50,204 nucleotides of DNA from JACCYQ01 sp036675565. GTDB lineage: Bacteria > Bacteroidota > Bacteroidia > Chitinophagales > Chitinophagaceae. This document shows positions 33,899 through 42,300 of this stretch, in pieces. Both the position numbers and the translations under genes were made by a program. Positions within the stretch are counted from its first letter, which is position 1; each line of letters begins with the position of its first letter. The stretch is taken from positions 1 through 50,204 of the forward strand of contig JAKFER010000020.1 of assembly GCA_036675565.1 (NCBI GenBank), written 5' to 3'. The notes under the pieces are model-generated. The model was not told where the DNA came from and made no database searches. It worked only from the letters and a program-made list of their open reading frames with translations.

Positions 33899-34552
33899 AT
33901 GTGTTTTTCAGCAGGTGCAAGTTTTGTGGTAGGAGCTGGCCTGCTAGGTCCTGGGTATTATTCAATTAAACGCACTGAGTCCCGGGGAATGTTACTTTTT
34001 GCGTGTACACCACTTCTTTTTTCTTTCCATCAAACTGCCGAAGGGTTTTTGTGGCTGTCTTTACAAAATCCTGACTTTGCGTCCTGGTATAATCCGGCGC
34101 TATACTTCTACTCATTTATTTCGCAACCTGTCTGGCCAATCTGGGTTCCATTAACTATGTGGTTAATGGAACCGGATAAACACAGGAAAAAAATTTTGTC
34201 TTACTTTTTGGTTTTAGGAATAGCAGCATCGTTATATATGTTCTATTGTCTGATTACATATGATATTTCGGCCGTTGCGGAAAATGGGCATATCCGGTAT
34301 TACCGGGATTTTCCAAATCTTAATATCATGCGTCCGATAAATTTTGTGACCATAGCCGTTACCCCGTTTCTTTCAACTTTACGTTATACAAAATTACTGG
34401 CTGCTGTTATGATGGCTTCGTTAATCGTGACATATTTCTTTTTCACGAACTATTTAATTTCTGTATGGTGTTTTTTTGCAGCTATCCTAAGCCTGTTGAT
34501 GATTTTGGTTGTTAATGCTAACAGGAAATCAGTGGTTAAGTCTTTACCTTAA
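33899..34552 (+). CDS. DUF6629-like integral membrane protein
   Basis: A 217-residue protein from the ATG at 33899, chosen because MCFSAGASFVVGAGLLG is the typical start of this family (MCFSA...); the frame opens 22 codons earlier. About seven hydrophobic segments span the sequence, the last being VWCFFAAILSLLMILVV. No catalytic motif is known. It is first in a plus-strand pair with the sulfotransferase, divergent from oleB. A role in product handling or export is only inferred from position. Confidence 0.65.
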   Translation: MCFSAGASFVVGAGLLGPGYYSIKRTESRGMLLFACTPLLFSFHQTAEGFLWLSLQNPDFASWYNPALYFYSFISQPVWPIWVPLTMWLMEPDKHRKKILSYFLVLGIAASLYMFYCLITYDISAVAENGHIRYYRDFPNLNIMRPINFVTIAVTPFLSTLRYTKLLAAVMMASLIVTYFFFTNYLISVWCFFAAILSLLMILVVNANRKSVVKSLP

Positions 34553-34607
34553 TAAAATTTTAAGAGTTAATAGGATCTTTTCGGGTTACCGTCAAATAAT
34601 TTCTAAC

Positions 34608-35702
34608 ATGAACCAGCTGTTCCCACTGCCTCTTTACACATTTCTGAAAATTGCATTTAAGAATGGTGGCTTTTCAATGCGAAAAATAAAAAACATTACT
34701 CCATGGTTTATCAAAACTGTTTTATTTGAACCGGTGCGCTGGGCTGAATTGGGATTATATAATCAACAAATCAGTAATCATGTTATTCAAAAACATCCGC
34801 TGTTTGTTCTCGGTTATTACAGGAGCGGCACTTCGTATTTGCATCAATGTTTAATACAGGATGATCGCTTCGGCTATCATTCCAATTACCAGATGGTTTT
34901 ACCTGAAGTGATGCTAGCTACCGAAAAAACATTGTTGCCTGTATTTGAATCTGTTTGTCGCCTGTTTAAAATAAAAGATTCGGTGCACAGGGTACCGTTA
35001 TCTTTTCGTTTTCCGGGGGAGGAAGATGCAACGATGACAACTTATCTTGATCCCCGGAGCTCACAATGGGGATACTTTTTACCTAAAATGATGAATGAGC
35101 ATTTTCAGAAATTTGTAATGTTTGAGGATGTTGAGCAATCAGAAATTGAAGCCTGGAAAAAATCGTTTGTATACCTGCTTAAAAAAATTTCTTTAGCTAA
35201 TCAGCAAAAACAACTGGTGTTAAAGAGTCCACCCAATACGGCAAGAATAAAATTGCTGCTTTCCATTTTTCCAGATGCAAAATTTATTTTCATTCATCGT
35301 AATCCTTACGAAGTTTATGCATCCAACAAAAAATTCTGGAAAGTGGTGCAACAGCAATTTGCTTTACAGGGAACAAAATCTGTTGACGTAAATTCCATAA
35401 TACTTGATACTTATTCCCGAATAATGAATCGGTACTTGCAGGAGAAAAATATTGTGCCGCCGGGACAACTAACTGAACTGGCTTATGATGATTTTATCCG
35501 GAACCCGGTATCAAGTTTACAAAACGCTTATGCTGAATTACAGTTGCCAGATTTCAGTTATTGTGAAGAAAAAATAAAAGCATTTACCGGGCCTCAAAAT
35601 CAGTTTGTTCAATTAAAACATGGATTACCTGATGATGAAAGAAAGTTAGTTACTGAAAAACTGGAAACTTTTATCAGGCACTGGAATTATCCTTTATTGT
35701 AA
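34608..35702 (+). CDS. PAPS-dependent sulfotransferase
   Basis: A 364-residue protein from the ATG at 34608; an earlier in-frame start (34509) would overlap the preceding gene. The 5'-phosphosulfate loop is FVLGYYRSGTSYLHQCL and the 3'-phosphate site is KFIFIHRNPYEVYASNKKFW, in the right order and spacing for the sulfotransferase family. It would move sulfate from PAPS to a hydroxyl or amine. Together with the APS kinase gene it forms a supply-and-use pair. In curacin-type pathways a sulfotransferase activates a beta-hydroxyl for decarboxylative elimination, so sulfation may be a step toward an alkene instead of a final decoration. Its stop overlaps the convergent NRPS gene by 9 bp. Confidence 0.85.
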   Translation: MNQLFPLPLYTFLKIAFKNGGFSMRKIKNITPWFIKTVLFEPVRWAELGLYNQQISNHVIQKHPLFVLGYYRSGTSYLHQCLIQDDRFGYHSNYQMVLPEVMLATEKTLLPVFESVCRLFKIKDSVHRVPLSFRFPGEEDATMTTYLDPRSSQWGYFLPKMMNEHFQKFVMFEDVEQSEIEAWKKSFVYLLKKISLANQQKQLVLKSPPNTARIKLLLSIFPDAKFIFIHRNPYEVYASNKKFWKVVQQQFALQGTKSVDVNSIILDTYSRIMNRYLQEKNIVPPGQLTELAYDDFIRNPVSSLQNAYAELQLPDFSYCEEKIKAFTGPQNQFVQLKHGLPDDERKLVTEKLETFIRHWNYPLL

Positions 35703-38700
35703 TCCAGGTTTGATATGAACAGCCAGTTCTGAAATGGTTTGATATTCAAAAATATTTTCTACACTTAGCTGCAGTCCGGATATATTAGCTTTGGCCACTA
35801 CTTCAAGACTCTGAACGGAAGCACCGCCCAGTTCAAAAAAATTATCATTGACTCCAACCTGTGCTACATCCAGTACATCCTGCCAAATGCTTGCTAGAAT
35901 TTGTTCGATGTTGTTTCGCGGTGCAACATAACAGGTGAGTGGAAATATATTTTCCGGTGCCGGTAAAGACTTGCGGTCTATTTTGCCATTGGGTGTTAAC
36001 GGTAAATTTTCAAGGCAAATAAATGAAGCAGGCATCATATAAGCGGGCAGCTTTTCCCTGCAGAAATCATGCAACTCACTTTCACCTGGAATTCCATTTT
36101 GCTTTAGAACATAATAAGCAACTATTCGTTTGTCACCATTAGTTTTCGTACGGACAATTGCAATAGCCTCCTGTACTGCAGTATGCGTAATCAATACAGC
36201 AGCTATTTCACCTAACTCAATACGATGACCATTAATCTTCACCTGGTCATCCTTGCGTCCAAGGATCTCTATAGAATAATCCGGAAGATAACGGGCACTA
36301 TCACCCGTTTTATACATCCTTGCACCGGGTTTGGAACTGAAAAAATCAGGAATAAATTTTTCAGTTGTCAAATGTTCAAGATTAAGATAACCTAATGTCA
36401 CTCCTTCACCACCGATATGCAGTTCACCAATAACCCCAACAGGAACTGGCTGTAAATTTTGATCAAGAACATATAATTGTGTATTACCAATTGGTTGGCC
36501 TATCGTAACCGGCTCATCTCCTTCATGCATTTGATTAACCGATGACCAGACAGTTGTTTCCGTAGGTCCATACATATTCCATAACTGGCCTGTACGTTTC
36601 AATAATTGATCCGCTAATTTTCGGGTCAGTGCTTCTCCACCACAAAGGGCTTTTAACCCAGGCTCACCTTGCCAACCGGTATCGATCAGCAATTGCCAGG
36701 TTGCCGGTGTTGCCTGCATCATGGTAATCTTATAATGTTTGATTGCATGGCCTATCATAGAAGGATTTGATAATATATCCTTGCTTGCAATCACCACTGT
36801 TGCTCCTGTAATCAAAGGCAGGAATAATTCCAATGCAGCAATATCAAAAGAGATTGGAGTCACCGACATCAACACATCCTTTTCTTTGATCCCAGGCCGC
36901 TGGCGCATGGACCATAAAAAATTGACCAACGATGAATGATTCACCATTACACCTTTGGGTTGTCCTGTTGATCCTGATGTATACATGATATAGGCAAGAT
37001 CATCTGATGTGATAGTAGGCTTTGGATCTGAACAGTCATTGATTGTGAATCGGGTATCATTCAGGTTGAGAACATGGATATTTTGTTCAGCAGATGATGA
37101 ATAATTTGTATTAGTAATTAAAACTTTTACATCTGAATCATTTAAAATAAATTGAATTCTCTCTGCTGGGAAGGAAGTATGGATCGGGACATAGGTGCCA
37201 CCTGCTTTGAGTACACCTAATAATGCTTCAGTAATTTCCAATGATCTCTCCATCAAAATTCCTACACGGGTTCCCAGCTTAACACCTAGTGCATTCAGAT
37301 GTTTTGCCAGGAAATTTGCACGATGGTTTAATTCGGAATAGTTAATTGAGTCACGATCATGGATAACCGCAATCGCATCCGGCGTTTTTATAACCTGTGC
37401 TTCAAAAAGCTGGTGTAAACATTTTTCTTTAGGAAAATAAAATTTAGTCTGGTTCCTTCCTTCAATCAGGTGATCCCTTTCCTGGTTGCTGATTATTTGG
37501 AGGTTGGAAATTGGTTTACCAGGTTGTGCAACGATATCTTCAAGCAGCATTTGATAAGAACGGAACATCCTTTCAATGGTTTCTGCTTTAAACAGATCAT
37601 CTCCATATTCAACGTCTGCATGCCACTGCCCTTCGGATTTTGTTAACATCAATGTCAGATCGAATTGTGATACACCCCGGTCAATGTCAAGGAAACTTAT
37701 GTCAAGACCCGGGATTCCCAATTTTGGCATTGGCGAATTTTGCATATTGAATACAACCTGGAAAATGGGAGTGCGGCTAAGATCACGTAGAGGATTCAAT
37801 TCTTCCACCAACTTCTCAAACGGCAGATCCTGGTTAGCATAAGCTTCGAGACAAACGTTTCTAACCCGTTTGAGCAATTCAATGAAACCCGGATTACCAG
37901 TAAGATTTACCCGCAATGCAAGTGGGTTGATAAACACACCGATCATATGTTCTAAATCGGGATGATTGCGGTTGGCTATCGGAGTTCCGACAATAATTTC
38001 ATCCTGGCCACTGTAACGATAGAGAAGTATATAATATGCCGTAAGCAATGTCATAAACAAAGTAGCATCAGAATCCCTGCTAATTTTTTCAAGTGATTCT
38101 GTAAGTTCACGGGAAATAATAAAACGATGTGTTCCTCCGGAGTAAGTTTGTTTTGTACTTCGTGGCTTATCAAGGGATAATTCAAGAGCCGGAAGCTCGC
38201 CGCCTAATTGTTTCTTCCAATAGGCCATTGATGATTGCAAATCTTTTTCCAGTTTCTCACCGTTTTGCCAATATGCATAATCGTTGTATTGAACTGGAAG
38301 TTCAGGAGGTGTTTGGGTTTTACCGCTATTGATTTCCTGGTAGAATAGCATCAACTCTTTCAGGAATACTCCCAATGACCAGCCATCTGAAATCGTGTGA
38401 TGGGCAATAACAAGTAGTAAGTATTTTTCTTCATTTAATAAATAGAGCCTGAGACGTAACAGCGGCGCTTGTGTAAGATCGAATGGTTTCAGAACTTCTT
38501 TTTCAGCATGCTGCCTGGCTATGGTCAATTGGTCTGAAGCTTTAATCTTTTTCAGATCTTTGATTGTGAGTATAACCTGTGCTCCAGATAATACATCAGG
38601 AACCAGTTTTCCTTTATCAAAAGAAAAACAGGTACGCAATGTTTCATGACGGGCAATGATTTTATTGGCGCTTTCTTCCAGAGCAGCAACATTGAGGTTT

Positions 38701-38909
38701 CCGTTGAATTCAAGTAATACTGAAAGATTATTTACTGCTGTTCCACGGTTAAGTAATTCAAGAAATAACTGGCGGCGCTGCGGAAATGAAATCGGGACAG
38801 GAATATTTGGAGGACATTTTGAAATACCTGTTGAAGGATCATTGGATTGTCCCTGCAGCCATCTTTCTAACAAGGCCTTTTTTGCCGGTGAGAGATTCTT
38901 ATTCGTCAT
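35694..38909 (-). CDS. Non-ribosomal peptide synthetase, one module C-A-PCP, predicted glycine
   Basis: A 1071-residue module from the ATG at 38909, 1 bp after the preceding stop (the frame extends 14 codons upstream). Residues ~1-450 are a condensation domain with active HHTISDG (His171). Residues ~480-980 are an adenylation domain (YTSGSTGQPKGVMVNHSSLV, NMYGPTETTVW, YKTGDSARYL, GRKDDQVKINGHRIELGEIA). Reading the binding-pocket positions against GrsA gives D-I-L-Q-L-G-M-V-W-K, close to the glycine code DILQLGLIWK. The carrier domain ends the protein with Ser1031 in ELGGASVQSL. There is no epimerase, methyltransferase, reductase or thioesterase. It takes the acyl chain from the PKS carrier encoded just upstream. 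Confidence 0.92.
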   Translation of the reverse strand: MTNKNLSPAKKALLERWLQGQSNDPSTGISKCPPNIPVPISFPQRRQLFLELLNRGTAVNNLSVLLEFNGNLNVAALEESANKIIARHETLRTCFSFDKGKLVPDVLSGAQVILTIKDLKKIKASDQLTIARQHAEKEVLKPFDLTQAPLLRLRLYLLNEEKYLLLVIAHHTISDGWSLGVFLKELMLFYQEINSGKTQTPPELPVQYNDYAYWQNGEKLEKDLQSSMAYWKKQLGGELPALELSLDKPRSTKQTYSGGTHRFIISRELTESLEKISRDSDATLFMTLLTAYYILLYRYSGQDEIIVGTPIANRNHPDLEHMIGVFINPLALRVNLTGNPGFIELLKRVRNVCLEAYANQDLPFEKLVEELNPLRDLSRTPIFQVVFNMQNSPMPKLGIPGLDISFLDIDRGVSQFDLTLMLTKSEGQWHADVEYGDDLFKAETIERMFRSYQMLLEDIVAQPGKPISNLQIISNQERDHLIEGRNQTKFYFPKEKCLHQLFEAQVIKTPDAIAVIHDRDSINYSELNHRANFLAKHLNALGVKLGTRVGILMERSLEITEALLGVLKAGGTYVPIHTSFPAERIQFILNDSDVKVLITNTNYSSSAEQNIHVLNLNDTRFTINDCSDPKPTITSDDLAYIMYTSGSTGQPKGVMVNHSSLVNFLWSMRQRPGIKEKDVLMSVTPISFDIAALELFLPLITGATVVIASKDILSNPSMIGHAIKHYKITMMQATPATWQLLIDTGWQGEPGLKALCGGEALTRKLADQLLKRTGQLWNMYGPTETTVWSSVNQMHEGDEPVTIGQPIGNTQLYVLDQNLQPVPVGVIGELHIGGEGVTLGYLNLEHLTTEKFIPDFFSSKPGARMYKTGDSARYLPDYSIEILGRKDDQVKINGHRIELGEIAAVLITHTAVQEAIAIVRTKTNGDKRIVAYYVLKQNGIPGESELHDFCREKLPAYMMPASFICLENLPLTPNGKIDRKSLPAPENIFPLTCYVAPRNNIEQILASIWQDVLDVAQVGVNDNFFELGGASVQSLEVVAKANISGLQLSVENIFEYQTISELAVHIKPGLQ

Positions 38910-38910
38910 A

Positions 38911-39342
38911 TTAATTTCCATTCGAAAGCAATTGTTGCACTTCCTCTTCACTCATTTGTTCAATCCTGCTTAAGATTTGTTCTTCCAGTATACCTGCCAG
39001 TTTTTCTATAGTGAAAGCTTTAAAAGCATCCTGTGGATTGATTCGTATGCCAAATGATTTTTGAGCCAATGCCAATACCTGGGCAGCTAACACAGAGTCC
39101 CCGCCAAGTTCAAAAAAAGAATCATGTATACCAACCTTATCGATATGTAAAGTCTGTTGCCATAACTGTGCAAGTTTGAGTTCAACTTCATTTCGGGGTG
39201 CTACATATGGGTGGCGAAGTTTAGGTCTGGCATACAGCCGTGCAACATGTGTTTCATTTCCGCCAACTTCTTCCAGGAATGGCAGGCCTGCTGCTGTCGG
39301 GTATAGTTCTATGAGGTTTTTCAGATCGAAAGGCAAAACCAT
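38911..39342 (-). CDS. Carrier-protein domain split from the PKS
   Basis: The ATG-initiated frame gives 143 residues. The first ~50 look like the linker between a PKS ketoreductase and a carrier domain, and the rest is a phosphopantetheine carrier domain (FFELGGDSVLAAQVLALA; the Ser of GGDS is the attachment site) ending in a docking-like tail (SRIEQMSEEEVQQLLS). The same frame continues upstream of the ATG for about 30 codons of believable PKS linker (IDRGLEILEQLLNESIPQIM), overlapping the PKS stop. So the ATG is probably internal and the domain was once, or still is by frameshifting, part of the PKS. It ends 1 bp before the NRPS start. Confidence 0.8.
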   Translation of the reverse strand: MVLPFDLKNLIELYPTAAGLPFLEEVGGNETHVARLYARPKLRHPYVAPRNEVELKLAQLWQQTLHIDKVGIHDSFFELGGDSVLAAQVLALAQKSFGIRINPQDAFKAFTIEKLAGILEEQILSRIEQMSEEEVQQLLSNGN

Positions 39343-39394
39343 TATTTGTGGAATTGATTCATTGAGAAGTTGTTCAAGAATTTCAAGACCACGA

Positions 39395-42300
39395 TCAATT
39401 TTTATAACCTTGATAAGATGTTGGGTTGTTGCATTTTTCTTTTAATCGTTCAATTGTTTCTGCGGCTAATCCAACTTCAGCCCATGGCCCCCAGTTGATA
39501 CTGATGGCTGGTAACTTTAGGTTACGACGATACCAGGCGAATGCATCAAGGTAAGTACTTGCAGCAGCATAATTTCCCTGGCCCGGCGATCCCAATACTG
39601 AAACAGCAGATGAAAACAATACAAAGAAATCCAAAGGCAGATCCAGTGTTGCTAAATGAAGATTCCATGTACCATCGACTTTCGGTGTCATGACTTTCTT
39701 TACCCGATCTTCATTAAGATTGAGAAGTGAGCCATCGTCCAAAATTCCTGCTGCATGAATTACTCCCCGCAATACAGGCATTTCATTATTAATTTTTTCA
39801 AATACATTGTTTAATTGAACAGCGTCGCTAACATCTGACTGCAAAATCAATATCTCAACTCCTTTATGTCTCAGCTGATCAACCATGTTCATCACGCATG
39901 TTGATGGTTTGTTTCTCCCCAATAATACCAGGTGTTTAGCTCCTCGTTGTGACATCCATTCTGCTGTTTTAATTCCTAAGCTTCCAAGTCCGCCGGTAAT
40001 AAGATATGTGCTATCTGATTTAAATATTAATGCAGGTGAGTTGATTGAAGTTTTAAGTGTAAAAGGCAAAAGCCGGTGAACAAAGCGAACACCATCGCGA
40101 TAAGCAATCTGATCTTCACGTCCATCGGTTGAAAGCTCTTTTATTAACAGAGAAATTGATTCAGCATCTGGCTGCTGCGGATCAATATCAATCCGGACGC
40201 ATTTAAGCTCCGGCAATTCTAAACTTATTACTTTCCCCAAACCCCATATCGGTGATTGTTCAATTGCAAGAGGTTCAATTTGATTTACAAATTGAGCGTC
40301 TCGGGATATCAGCCATAAACGTGGCATCCCTGCTATACGCTTTGCTAATACCTGCACCAGGTTTAACAGGCTGTTACAGCCATACATTTGTATTGCACCT
40401 GTACTCCCTTTTGTATCTGGTGTTGCTGGTGTTGAAAGACTCCACATGTGTATAACACCATACAATGGGGATGAAATCTCATTCACCTTTTTCTCTATTA
40501 CTTCAATTAATGATTCATTGTTTCCATTGTTCATTTTTTCTTTTGCTTCACTGCAGAACAACAAGTGACAATGATCGCCATTTGCTTCCATTTGTTCAGC
40601 CAGTTTTTTACCTACGCCTTCATCATCAGCCAAAATCATCCAATGTTTTTTCTCACTGGGGAAAAGTACTGAAGTACATGATTCATTTTTGATCTTCCAT
40701 TGCAATTGGTACAGCCAGGAATCTTGTTCTGAAAGCAGCCGGCGTACATGCCTACTGGTACGCTGCAACGTGAAACCAACCAGTTCTGCGATAGTATGTC
40801 CGTTGTCATCATATAACCTGATGTCAGCACTAAGAGCATCTGTACCAGACTCAGAAACAGGATTTAGTGATACATGACTCCATATATTCCCGTTTGGCTT
40901 ATTGAAGAACCTGATCTGCTTACAACCGGTAGGGAGATAAAAACTGTGTTCTTCTAATGCGTCTTGCGTAATTGCCAATACCTGTAAGCATCCATCTAAT
41001 ATTACAGGGTGTATTTGATACTGTTCACTATCATATTGTAATGATCCGTGTAAAATGATTTGTCCAATTGATTCATCATCTTTTGTCCATATTTGCTGAA
41101 CAACCCGGAATCCCGGACCATATTCTATACCCCGGGTCTGCAAAAGATTATAAAATTTATCAGCAGTAAACTGTGAAGTACTTTGTTGAATAATTGAATC
41201 GTGATGCATGCCATTTGAAGTCTTAAAAACATCAGTAGCCGGATTCTTTTTTAATACACAGGATGCATGCAATGTCCAGTTTACTTTTTCTGAAGTCCTG
41301 CTGTAAATACTAAAAGTAAAACTATCTTTTTCCGCTGGGGTCAAAATTGATTGTATCGTTCTTGTATTCCCTTCATGCAAGATCATGCTTTCATTGAAAA
41401 CGAAGTCACTAACTGTGAAATAGTTATTTATTCCTGTTTCTTTGGCAGATTGTAATGCCATTTCAATATAGCCAGCAGCAGGAAACAATATCTCATTGCC
41501 GATCCGGTGATCACCAAGTAAACTCATTACAACATCATCAAAACTCGTTTGCCATAGAAAAGAATTGGGAGAATTTGCAAGGTACATGCGTTCTCCTAAC
41601 AATGGATGCATTTGTCCTGTTTGCAACCAGGCATTTTTTGAACCTGAAAATTTTTTGTCAATCCAGTAACGCTGTTTTTGCCACTGAATCATTGGAAGTT
41701 TCACATATTTCCTGGGAGTTGAATAGAGTTTTTTCCAGGCAACATTATATCCCTTTGTATAAAGTTGTCCCAATGTCCTTAACATCACTTCACGTTCCGG
41801 TTCTTCACGAAGTAATGAAGGAAATAATCCGACATGACGGTGTGATGTTTGTAATGTTAGTTGGATTGAACCCAGGAGAACAGGATGTGGCCCGATTTCG
41901 ATAAAATCAGTATAGCCATCTTTCAACAACTCATCAATGACAACTGAAAACATTACAGGCTTCCTGATATTATCCATCCAGTACTGTGCATTAAATAAAA
42001 GCTCATCTCCGCGGCTTCCGGTCACTGTGGAATAAAATGGAATACTTGGAATCAGCGGATTCAATTCGCTTAAACCATCAATTAATTCTGTACGTAAAGA
42101 ATCCATTTGTGGGCAGTGAGAAGCAACATCTACATTTACTAATTTGCAATAAAGATTTTGCTTTTCTAAATGCTCCTTAACTTTTTTAATTGTTACAGGA
42201 TGGCCTGATAAAACCGTTGATGCATGCCCGTTAATTACAGCTATTGAAATATCTTTATCAAAATCCTTTAAAATATTTTCAGCCTGGATTGCTGACAACT

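Noticed and set aside
39395..39397. The PKS stop taken as a natural end of a carrier-less PKS, with a separate stand-alone ACP gene
   Set aside because: The frame of the carrier continues with PKS-type linker sequence upstream of its only ATG and overlaps the PKS end, so a split by frameshift is more likely than two original genes.
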